Shown here: piece by piece, positions 40,953 through 48,275 of the stretch
How the letters are laid out: each line of letters begins with the position of its first letter
Position numbering within the stretch: the first letter of the stretch is position 1
From: DAOTYX01 sp034434635
GTDB lineage: Bacteria; Chloroflexota; Anaerolineae; B4-G1; DUEL01
Direction of reading: 5' to 3'
Length of the DNA: 57,996 bases
Assembly: GCA_034434635.1 (NCBI GenBank)
Contig: DAOTYX010000118.1
Location: forward strand, 1 to 57,996
Notes under the pieces: model-generated
What the model was told of the DNA's origin: nothing
The model's database searches: none
What the model saw: the letters and a program-made list of their open reading frames with translations, nothing else
Made by a program: the position numbers and the translations under genes

Positions 40953-41627
40953 CTACGAATCCCGGGAATCGGTGGGTGGGATGGCGCCTAAGACGGTGAC
41001 GTTCAGCCATCGGGCGATGTCGCCGGGGGTACGCACGATGCCGGATTCTACCCATTCCAGCAGGAAGATGATGATGAGGGCGATGAGCAGTCCGAGGACG
41101 GCTCCTGCGATCAGGACGATCGGGGTGCTCGGCGGCCAGGACTGGCTGTAGGTGGGCGCGTCGCGCAGCAGGGCATAGACACGGTCCTCCTTGCGTTGCC
41201 GCTGGTTCTCGCTGTCGCGCCACTCCAGCATCAGGTTGGCCCACTCCCGGGCGATGCGGTTGGCCTGTTCCCCGTCGGTGTCCTCGATCTCGATGCGGAT
41301 GACCATCCGGTCGTCCTCCGCAGCGAAGCGGGCGTTGGAACGGAGTGTCTGCGGCTCCATATCCAGCCGCAGCCGGTTGATCACCTCCTGCGCCCAGGAG
41401 TTGGAGTCGGCCACGGTCATGTAGGAGCGCATCAGCGTCTTGGTGGACTGGGTGAGGCCCAGGTCGGCGCGGGCGGGTTGGATGACCACTTCCACCACCG
41501 ACTGGTAGACGGGGACCTGGAGGCGGCTGAAGACCAGGGCACTCAGAGCGGTCGCCACCATCGCCACCAGGATGATCCACCAGCGCTTCTGCAAGATGCG
41601 CACGTATTGAAACAACTCCACAGTCAT
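40953..41627 (-). CDS. Wzz/YveK-like chain-length determinant protein
   Basis: A 224-residue protein started at the ATG at 41627, which is directly preceded by a perfect AGGAGGTG ribosome-binding site. It has the Wzz topology: a membrane helix near ~15-37 (WWIILVAMVATALSALVFS), a periplasmic/extracytoplasmic middle domain, and a second helix near ~166-190 followed by a short cytoplasmic tail. Proteins of this kind set polysaccharide chain length and activate the BY-kinase partner encoded next. A promoter (TTGTGA-N16-TACAAT) lies ~190 bp upstream. Confidence 0.92.
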   Translation of the reverse strand: MTVELFQYVRILQKRWWIILVAMVATALSALVFSRLQVPVYQSVVEVVIQPARADLGLTQSTKTLMRSYMTVADSNSWAQEVINRLRLDMEPQTLRSNARFAAEDDRMVIRIEIEDTDGEQANRIAREWANLMLEWRDSENQRQRKEDRVYALLRDAPTYSQSWPPSTPIVLIAGAVLGLLIALIIIFLLEWVESGIVRTPGDIARWLNVTVLGAIPPTDSRDS

Positions 41628-41640
41628 CACCTCCTGAGGG

Positions 41641-41738
41641 CCTGTCCGAACAGCCGCCGGGTGTCCGGCGGCTGAAGCCACAGGCTACGGTGGCGAAGGC
41701 CGCCTGCGCGGCCTGGCTCACCGCCTGTCCGAACGGCC
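41641..41738. repeat. hairpin-bearing element bounded by a 15-bp direct repeat
   Basis: CCTGTCCGAACAGCC (41641-41655) recurs with one change at 41724-41738. Between them lie a perfect 9-bp hairpin (AGCCGCCGG-GTGT-CCGGCGGCT) and a second small GC hairpin. It occupies the leader of the Wzz-like gene. It may be an interspersed element or a regulatory leader structure. Confidence 0.6.
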
Positions 41739-41816
41739 GTAGGGCGGTATCCCGATGCCGCTTGCCAGCGCAGAGGGTGCGTCGGCTGCGGGGTCGCCCG
41801 GATCAGGTTCTATGAG

Positions 41817-41844
41817 ATTGTACCACGCCATCGTCAGGTCACAA
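41817..41844 (-). promoter_or_regulatory. promoter of the Wzz / BY-kinase / RmlA operon
   Basis: On the minus strand TTGTGA (41839-41844) and TACAAT (41817-41822) are 16 bp apart; the leader to the Wzz start would be ~180 nt. Confidence 0.55.
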
Positions 41845-41866
41845 GTGGGCTGGAGGATGTCGCGGC

Positions 41867-43012
41867 TCAGCGCCGCCGGCTCATCCAGCGGGTCAGCAGC
41901 CAGGCCAGGAGGATGGCGACCGGGATGAACAGGACGGTGAGCAGGGTGGGGGAAAGGGCAGCCGGAAGCACCCCCAGGTCCCGCAGGCCGCCAAACAACT
42001 GGTTCGCCACGCCGCTCATGCCGAAAGCGGCGGTGACGAACTGGATGAAGTTGGTCATCTTCAGCCGGTTGACCTCGCTGCGGGTGCGCACCATCGTCAC
42101 GACGTCGTCCAGCCGCGTGCGCACTGCGTCTACTCGCTCCGAGAGCGCATCGTGGGCACGGATAACCGCGCGGGCCTGGTCCAGCAGCGGACTGGAGCAC
42201 ATTGGGTAATCGCCAACCCGCTGTTCCCACCAGCGGCGTGCCACCCCGCTCAGGTTGTTGACGTTGGCGTTCATGGAGTAGAGGTCCTGGCGCAGTCCAC
42301 GGGTAATGTTGGCCAGGTCCACGTACCGGTCAGCGACCTCGTTCAGCCATTCACCCATTGGCCGGATCGTGGCCTCTTCCATCCGCTGGCAGACGCGCTC
42401 CTCGATCTCGTTGACCTGCGCGTAGACACGCGGGTAGGCTTCGTAGAAGGAGAGCACCTTGTGATAGAAGAGGTAGGCCTGGGCGACATCGTCCACCGCG
42501 CGGGAGATGAGCGCGTCGGGCACCGGTTCGACAGGGAAGAGCAGGCCGCGTGGCCCCTCCAGGTTGAGCATGAGGCGCCGGACGTAGATCAGGCTGCGGG
42601 TGAATACGCCATCATCGAAGAAGGCGCGCACTGCCTCCTCAGGGAGGCGGTCCTGGCAGGTCAGAAGGACCATCTGGAACAGCGGTGGGGTGGGCAGCAT
42701 GTCCGGCAGGCCTTGCGCCAGCGCGAGAACCGTGTCGAACGGAGCGCGCAAGTCGTCGGCGACGGGGGTGACCCAGACCTGGAGCAGGCAATAATCGTGT
42801 CCCAGGAGCAGCTTGGGGTAGATCTCGTAAGCGGTGTCGGCGGCGGGGGCATGGGCCAGTGCCATCTCTGGCGTCTGGTCGAGAATCTCTCCGCTGATCT
42901 GTTCGACGAAGGCAGCGAATCCTGCCTGCGCTTGCGCCTGGTCCAACCCTTCGTAGATGTAGCCGGTGATGCGCACGCAGGTGGGGGAGAGCGGCGGCTG
43001 GTCCTCAGCCAC
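41867..43012 (-). CDS. CorA-like two-helix membrane protein, putative effector of the CHAT operon
   Basis: A 381-residue protein whose ATG overlaps the upstream stop by 8 bp. Residues ~1-180 are an alpha/beta soluble domain I do not recognise. Residues ~185-320 are long helices. The C-terminus has a hydrophobic segment ending in AFGMSGVANQLF (GMS at 331-333), a short loop and a second helix (~352-374), then a basic tail. Long helices, a G-M-x turn after the first membrane helix and a second helix is the plan of CorA/ZntB channels, whose motif is GMN; here Asn is replaced by Ser. CorA homologues have been recruited as membrane effectors in some type III CRISPR systems. In this operon it is the natural candidate for the protease target or killing module. 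The assignment to the CorA fold is tentative. Confidence 0.72.
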   Translation of the reverse strand: MAEDQPPLSPTCVRITGYIYEGLDQAQAQAGFAAFVEQISGEILDQTPEMALAHAPAADTAYEIYPKLLLGHDYCLLQVWVTPVADDLRAPFDTVLALAQGLPDMLPTPPLFQMVLLTCQDRLPEEAVRAFFDDGVFTRSLIYVRRLMLNLEGPRGLLFPVEPVPDALISRAVDDVAQAYLFYHKVLSFYEAYPRVYAQVNEIEERVCQRMEEATIRPMGEWLNEVADRYVDLANITRGLRQDLYSMNANVNNLSGVARRWWEQRVGDYPMCSSPLLDQARAVIRAHDALSERVDAVRTRLDDVVTMVRTRSEVNRLKMTNFIQFVTAAFGMSGVANQLFGGLRDLGVLPAALSPTLLTVLFIPVAILLAWLLTRWMSRRR

Positions 43013-43295
43013 GTGGCATCTTCTCCAGCACCGCTTTGGTGACCTTCTCGATGCGGTTGAACTGCTCGACGGAGGTCACCGTCTTGCCCGGGGTGATGCC
43101 GCGGGTGGGTTTGCCGCTGGCGACCAGTGCCAGGAAATCCTCGATGCCCGCGTCCAGCGCCGCCGCGTCCAGCGCCGCGCAGGCGGCGGCGATGTGATTC
43201 AGCACGGCCACCCCGTCAGCGCCGTAGCGAGCCATCGTCTCAGGATTCTGCTCGACGTAGGCGATCAAGGCGGTAAACCGTTCGATGTTGTCCAT
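43005..43295 (-). CDS. small helical protein of the CHAT operon
   Basis: A 96-residue protein from the ATG at 43295, preceded by GGAGGG; the longer frame above it overlaps the CHAT gene and is rejected. It is mostly alpha-helical, with an alanine-rich middle (HIAAACAALDAAALDAG) and a basic C-terminus. It has no signal peptide or membrane helix. It lies 25 bp after the CHAT gene and overlaps the CorA-like gene by 8 bp, so the three are translated together. I recognise no family. By position it could be an adaptor, inhibitor or substrate of the protease. Confidence 0.8.
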   Translation of the reverse strand: MDNIERFTALIAYVEQNPETMARYGADGVAVLNHIAAACAALDAAALDAGIEDFLALVASGKPTRGITPGKTVTSVEQFNRIEKVTKAVLEKMPRG

Positions 43296-43320
43296 TGCTG
43301 TACCCTCCAATCCCTGTCTA

Positions 43321-46257
43321 TCAGCAGCCGGCTGGCGGCTGGCCTGCGGTCTCCCGTGACGGCTCCTCATCGCGGATGCGCAGCGTGGGATCGCCGTAGA
43401 GGATGAACGATGCCCACGTCACGTCGTTGGGGCGGGTCTGGCGAGTGTGAAGGCGGGCCTGACGCATGGCCTCGCCGATCATCTCGCCGCCCAGCAGGTG
43501 CTCGTAGAAGGTGACGGCGAATTCGGCGGCTCCCTCGTCGAAAATGGGCCAGAGCGTGCCGATGAAACCCAGCGCGCCGCCGAGGATGAAGGAAAGGGCT
43601 AACCCCTCCCCTTCGGAGCCGGTGTAGGTGATCTCCTCCTCTGCTGCCTCCCGGCCCGACTCACAGGCGTTGAGGAAGACCAGCGGGCGGCCGCGCAGCA
43701 TGCGCTGGATGGTGTCGGCGATGAAGACGCTGCCGTCGGCCAGCACCAACCCGCTCTCGTTCGGCGTCTCGCGGTTGTAGAAGGCGTGACCGCTGTAGTG
43801 GATGACGTCATACTCGCCGCTGCGGAACGCCTGATGGAGGCGGAGGTTGGTCACCTCTGCGCCCTTCCAGACGGTCGCCTCCACCCCCTGCAGGCGGCTC
43901 ATGATGAGGTCCACCTCCCGTTCGCTGGCCGGCAGGTCGCCAGCAGGGTTGGCGATGAACAGGAAGCGGAGCCTCTCAGCGCGCCGGTACTCGTTCCGGC
44001 GCGGGAAACGGTTCATAATCGGCATGCGGGCAACAGGGTTGCGCATGCACAGGAAATCCTCTCCGGTGTGCAGCAATTCCCACGGCAGTTCCAGGTCATC
44101 GGTGGCCAGCAGGACCGAGGTCTGGGCTTCGCGCAGATGCTCCTGGATGGGGACGGGAAGGAACAGGCCGTACATCATGTCGCCCAGGGAGGCCAGGGAT
44201 TCGATGGCGCTGCGCATCCTGAGTTGGGTGCGCGGCCCGCGCATGCCGCCTTGCGTGCCGAAGAGCAGGTTGATCACCGTAGTCAGGTCGTCAATGGCCT
44301 GGCGCAGGTCCACCCGATCCTTGTACCCCACCTTGATGTCGCCCTTGATGGAGCCGGCGTCCCCCCAGCCGCTGCCGGAGATGTTGAGGATGACGTTGTA
44401 GCGGGTGACGTCCCCTTTCTCCGGCACGCGGGCCAGGGAGAGGGTGGTCTTCAGTTGGAGCGCGGCGGCCAGGGCGATGCGTCGCTCCAGCCCTTCACGC
44501 AGTTCGGTGAGTTGTCGGCGATCGAGCGGCGAGAGGCAGGTCCAGGCTTCCTCCCAGGCCTGGCGCTGAGCAGCCTCCTGGGCCCGTTGGAGCGCTGTGC
44601 GCCACTCTTCCAAAGTGCGGCGCTCGGCCTGCACCAGCAGACCGTGCCGTTCGGCGTTCTGCAGCGCCTCTTCCAGCGTCTCCACGTCCACCTGTGCGTC
44701 GGCCAGGCGGGCAGTGATTTCCTCTTCTCCTGCGGACGGCGCGGCGGGGGCGCGGGCGCCCAGTCTGGCGGCCACACGCGCCTGCAGCCGCTCCGGCGGT
44801 TCGACCTCTGCCAGAAGCGCCTCGAGCGGCGCGGCGTCCGTGAGCCGGCGCAGCGGATCCACGCCAGCAAGGCGGGCCAGAACCTGCGTCGTCGCCTCCT
44901 GTTCGGCGGCCAGGGCCGGGTCGTTGAGCAGAGCCAGGCGGGCCTGGAGGGTAAGGTACTCCTGGCGGTAGCGCTGGAGCACGGTGAACAGTTCGTCAAT
45001 ACGATGGTCGGTCTCCTGCAGGGCAGCGACCTGACGGCGCAGGGCGGTCAGCGCCTGTTCCGCCTCGTCGAATCGCTGGCCGGCCTGGGTGTAGTCGCCG
45101 GAGCGATAGGCAGCCAGGCCGGCGCGGATCGTCGCCTCGACGGCCTGCTGGCTGGCCCGCACCCCCTTCAGTTCGACGTGGGTCAGGGCGGAGGTCTCGC
45201 TGGCGATCTGCTTCAAGGCGGCGGAGAGGCCCGCGCCGCGCTGGACAATCTCCTGTCCCAACCGTTGCCGTTCCACAGCGTCCTGGCGCAGCCGGGGGAT
45301 ATCCACCCCTTCCAGCCGGTCCAGAGCCGCCTGAACCGCGGCGAAGGTCTGTTGCGCCGCCTCCAGGTTGCCGCGCTTGCGTGCGCCCTCCCCGGCCTTC
45401 AGTCGAGCGCGGAGGTCGCTGATCTCCCTGCGGACCGACGAGAGGTCCACAGCCAGACCGGTCAGGCTCTCGTCCACGGCTTTGACCCGCGCCTCGAGTT
45501 CGCGGCGCTGTCGGTCGAGGTCATCGCGCTGCTGTTCCTTGCGCTGTTGCTCTTCCAGGAGTTCCGCCACGTGTTGGCGGAGCGCTTCCGCGTCCTCCTG
45601 GGCGAAGCGGCTGGTGAGCAGGGAACGGGCCCGCTCCAGGTCACCGGCAGCCAGGGCGCGCCGTCCGGCTTCCAGGCGGGCCTGTACGCTGTGCCGGGCG
45701 GCGGTCACCGCGGTGGGGTCCGCCAGGGGTGCCTGGCGGAGTGCCTTTTCGGCTTCCTGGAGGACGGCGACCAGGGGAGCCTCTCCCTGCTGGAGGATCT
45801 GCGCCCGCTGTTGACGGTCGGCCTGGAAGGCGGCGAGGTGCTGCTGGAGGGCGGAGACTTCTTGCTGTGGGGCAGGGCCGGTGAGGAGGGTGCGGGCACG
45901 GTTGAGGTCCTTCGCGGCCAGGGCGCGACGGCCGGCGTCGAGGCGGGCGCGCACGGCCTGCAGGCAGTTGCCGAGGGCGGCGGGGGCTGGCTGGCCCGCC
46001 TGACGCAGCGCCTGTTCCGCCGCCTGCACCGCCCCTGCAAGGAGCGCGACGGCCTGTTGCACCTCGTCTGCGGCGGCCGTCTCGGCGGTCAACGGCGCGC
46101 CGCAGTGGCGGCAGAAGCGGCGTCCTGGCGGATTGGCAGTGGCGCAGCGGGGACAGTTCAGCCCGCCCGGCGCCGCTGCGGCGGTCAGCCGCGCGCCGCA
46201 ACGGCGACAGAACCGGTTACCCTCCCGGTTCTCGGTTCCACAAGAGGGACACTTCAC
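43321..46257 (-). CDS. CHAT-domain protease with double zinc ribbon and coiled-coil region
   Basis: A 978-residue protein from a GTG that overlaps the upstream stop as GTGA. Residues 1-55 hold two zinc ribbons (Cys3, 6, 17, 20 and Cys35, 38, 49, 52). Residues ~64-241 are two copies of an ~89-residue helical unit (ARLDAGRRALAA at 104, ARLEAGRRALAA at 193), and coiled-coil sequence continues to ~570. The C-terminal ~350 residues are a CHAT caspase-like protease. The catalytic His824 is in IHYSGHAFYN and the nucleophile Cys865 in VFLNACESG; the closing ILYGDPTLRI strand is typical. CHAT proteases cleave partner proteins, as in separase, Craspase and gasdermin-linked defence loci. Zinc ribbons and coiled coil would sense or bind the trigger. 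The partners are encoded in the same operon. Confidence 0.93.
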   Translation of the reverse strand: MKCPSCGTENREGNRFCRRCGARLTAAAAPGGLNCPRCATANPPGRRFCRHCGAPLTAETAAADEVQQAVALLAGAVQAAEQALRQAGQPAPAALGNCLQAVRARLDAGRRALAAKDLNRARTLLTGPAPQQEVSALQQHLAAFQADRQQRAQILQQGEAPLVAVLQEAEKALRQAPLADPTAVTAARHSVQARLEAGRRALAAGDLERARSLLTSRFAQEDAEALRQHVAELLEEQQRKEQQRDDLDRQRRELEARVKAVDESLTGLAVDLSSVRREISDLRARLKAGEGARKRGNLEAAQQTFAAVQAALDRLEGVDIPRLRQDAVERQRLGQEIVQRGAGLSAALKQIASETSALTHVELKGVRASQQAVEATIRAGLAAYRSGDYTQAGQRFDEAEQALTALRRQVAALQETDHRIDELFTVLQRYRQEYLTLQARLALLNDPALAAEQEATTQVLARLAGVDPLRRLTDAAPLEALLAEVEPPERLQARVAARLGARAPAAPSAGEEEITARLADAQVDVETLEEALQNAERHGLLVQAERRTLEEWRTALQRAQEAAQRQAWEEAWTCLSPLDRRQLTELREGLERRIALAAALQLKTTLSLARVPEKGDVTRYNVILNISGSGWGDAGSIKGDIKVGYKDRVDLRQAIDDLTTVINLLFGTQGGMRGPRTQLRMRSAIESLASLGDMMYGLFLPVPIQEHLREAQTSVLLATDDLELPWELLHTGEDFLCMRNPVARMPIMNRFPRRNEYRRAERLRFLFIANPAGDLPASEREVDLIMSRLQGVEATVWKGAEVTNLRLHQAFRSGEYDVIHYSGHAFYNRETPNESGLVLADGSVFIADTIQRMLRGRPLVFLNACESGREAAEEEITYTGSEGEGLALSFILGGALGFIGTLWPIFDEGAAEFAVTFYEHLLGGEMIGEAMRQARLHTRQTRPNDVTWASFILYGDPTLRIRDEEPSRETAGQPPAGC

Positions 46258-46820
46258 TGCACTGTCCAGACCACCGATCCGCTGATACTCACACCCATCT
46301 GCACGCTGATCTGATTATGGTTGCAGTCGTCTGCCCTGAGGTCATAGGAGCCAGGTGGAATGGCGGTGAATGTGCGGCTGCCGCCGGGGGGGATGGTCTC
46401 AGAGGAGCCCAGTTGGTCGCTTCCCCAGGTGGACTCAGTGGAGGGCGAGATGTAGACGTAGCAGATCGTCTGGCCGCTGGCGTTCTGGAGGGTGAGGGTG
46501 GCTCCGGACACGCCGGGCTGGGGTTGCGGTTGAGGTTGCGGTTGGGGCTGAACGATGGGCGGCTGGAAGTCGGAGCAAATCGTAAAACCGCCGACAATGG
46601 CGATACAGGCGACCACTCCTAACCCGATCAGGACCACGGCAGCCACAGCGACATAAATCCACACCTTCGAGCGGCCCTGGCGCGGCGGAGCGGGCGAGAG
46701 GTCCACCGGAGCGAATGGCGCAGGCTCGCCGGAGGGTGGAGGGATAGCCGCGCCACAGACGCCGCAGAAGCGATCTTCCTCATGTTCCAGCACGGCACCG
46801 CAATTGGGGCATGTCGCCAT
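46254..46820 (-). CDS. zinc-ribbon, single-pass membrane protein with C-terminal beta-sandwich domain
   Basis: A 188-residue protein, first gene of the CHAT operon. Residues 4-22 are a CX2C...CX2C zinc ribbon (Cys4, 7, 19, 22). A proline-rich stretch leads to a membrane helix at ~53-78. A PQ-dipeptide linker (~92-102) follows, then a ~85-residue beta domain with ITLQ-like strands, PPGGSRTF and PPGSYDLRADDC. The positive residues before the helix suggest that the ribbon is inside the cell and the beta domain outside. It could carry an external signal to the zinc-ribbon CHAT protease, with which it overlaps by 4 bp. No exact family is recognised. Confidence 0.85.
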   Translation of the reverse strand: MATCPNCGAVLEHEEDRFCGVCGAAIPPPSGEPAPFAPVDLSPAPPRQGRSKVWIYVAVAAVVLIGLGVVACIAIVGGFTICSDFQPPIVQPQPQPQPQPQPGVSGATLTLQNASGQTICYVYISPSTESTWGSDQLGSSETIPPGGSRTFTAIPPGSYDLRADDCNHNQISVQMGVSISGSVVWTVQ

Positions 46821-46911
46821 ATCCTGACCTCCTCTCAGGCCTCCTGCGCCCTACGGCGCTTGTCGGTTGAGGGACTCAGCCAGGGCGCGGGAGCGACGGG
46901 CGGATGAGGAC

Positions 46912-46940
46912 AGTATAGCACAGGCTGGGCGAGAAGTCAA
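46912..46940 (-). promoter_or_regulatory. sigma70-type promoter of the CHAT operon
   Basis: On the minus strand TTGACT (46935-46940) and TATACT (46912-46917) are exactly 17 bp apart. Transcription would begin near 46905, giving an ~85-nt leader before the ATG at 46820. Confidence 0.8.
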
Positions 46941-47002
46941 AATGCGGTGCTGGCTGCCGACCGCACCTGTCAGGAGGCCGTCCCCCCGGCGGAGAGCCGG
47001 GG

Positions 47003-48256
47003 TCATCTCGCTACCGTGAGGGGCAGGACGAAAAGGGCCACGGTGATGACGGCGATCATCACCGTCAGCCCCCCGACCAGCCAGTTCTGCACACGCCGGT
47101 TAGCCCACTCCCCCATCACCCGCCGGTCGTTCGCCAGCACCAGTGCCAGCACCAGCAGCACCGGCAGCAGGATGGCGTTCAGCGACTGCGACAGCCACAT
47201 AATGGGGAAGAGTGGGATCCCCGGAATCAGCACCACCAGGGCGCTGAAGGCGATGATGGCGGTGTAGAGGCCGTAGAAGATCGGCGCGTCACGCAGCCTT
47301 TGGTCCAACCCGCGCTCCCAGCCGAAGGCCTCGCACACGGCGTAGGTGGTGGAGAGAGGCAGCACCGAGGCAGCCAGCAGCGACGCCCCCAGCAACCCCA
47401 CGGAGAAGAGATAACGCGCCCCGGCTCCGGCCAATGGCTCCAACGCCACCGCCGCCTGCTCTGCCGTCTCCACGGAGATGCCGTGCACATAGAGCGTCGC
47501 CGCGGTGCAGATGACGATGCAGGCAGAGACGATATTGCCCCAGGCGGCTCCGACGGCCACGTCGAGCCGGGTGTAGCGATATTCCTTCAAGTCCACCCCT
47601 TTGTCGGCCACAGAGGCCTGTATGTAGACGATTCCCCAGGGTGTGACGGTCGTGCCGATGGTGGCCAGGACAGCCAGGATGTACTGGGGATTGCTCTGGA
47701 AGGTAGGAATGACCGCCTGGCGCAGGATCTCCTCCCACGGGGGGTGCAGGATGAAGGCCGAGACCACATAGCTCAGCGCCGAGAGGCACAGCGCCAGCAG
47801 GACTTTCTCGACGTGGGTGTAGGAACCGCGCAGCACGATGAAGCCCACCAGCAACGCCGCCAGCGGGACGGCGACATAGCGGCTGAGGCCGAACATCTCG
47901 GCGCCAGCGGCGATGCCGGCAAACTGGGCCACCGTCGTGCCCAGGTTGGCCAGCAGCAGGCAGAGCATAGCGAAGGCCGTCACCCGCACACCGAAGCGCT
48001 CGCGGATCAGGTCGGCGGTCCCTTTGCCGGTCACGGCCCCCATGCGGGCTGCCATCTCTTGCACGATCACCAGGCCCACAGCCATTACCGCCAGCAGCCA
48101 GAGTAAGTGGTAGCCGTAGGTCGAGCCGGCCATCGAGTAGGTAGCGATGCCGGGCGCATCGTTGCCCGCGTTGGCAGTGATCAGGCCAGGTCCCAAGATG
48201 GCCAGGAAGAACCATATCCGCCGCAGCACGGAACCGGCACGGGATTTCAGGGTCAT
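47003..48256 (-). CDS. Nramp-related divalent metal transporter with atypical ion site
   Basis: A 417-residue protein with 11 hydrophobic segments, started at the ATG at 48256 behind AAGGAGGCC. The Nramp scaffold is clear (LGPGLITANAGNDAPG in helix 1). The normal DPGN metal motif of helix 1 reads NDAPG (32-36), and the MPH of helix 6 reads TPW (205-207). Loss of the methionine suggests a hard-ion substrate such as magnesium rather than manganese or iron, as described for Nramp-related magnesium transporters. It follows a PRC/MgtE_N/CBS protein by 19 bp, a pairing that fits a regulated magnesium or related transport system. Substrate assignment is inference. Confidence 0.9.
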   Translation of the reverse strand: MTLKSRAGSVLRRIWFFLAILGPGLITANAGNDAPGIATYSMAGSTYGYHLLWLLAVMAVGLVIVQEMAARMGAVTGKGTADLIRERFGVRVTAFAMLCLLLANLGTTVAQFAGIAAGAEMFGLSRYVAVPLAALLVGFIVLRGSYTHVEKVLLALCLSALSYVVSAFILHPPWEEILRQAVIPTFQSNPQYILAVLATIGTTVTPWGIVYIQASVADKGVDLKEYRYTRLDVAVGAAWGNIVSACIVICTAATLYVHGISVETAEQAAVALEPLAGAGARYLFSVGLLGASLLAASVLPLSTTYAVCEAFGWERGLDQRLRDAPIFYGLYTAIIAFSALVVLIPGIPLFPIMWLSQSLNAILLPVLLVLALVLANDRRVMGEWANRRVQNWLVGGLTVMIAVITVALFVLPLTVAR

Positions 48257-48275
48257 CGGAGGCCTCCTTCGCCGG

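Noticed and set aside
41867..43012. Bacterial gasdermin next to the CHAT protease
   Set aside because: The protein is too long and ends in two discrete helices, not in the amphipathic strand layout and C-terminal inhibitory tail of bacterial gasdermins.
43786..46314. 842-codon plus-strand open frame across the CHAT gene
   Set aside because: It mirrors the CHAT-domain gene, whose zinc ribbons, catalytic residues and overlapping neighbours show which strand is coding.
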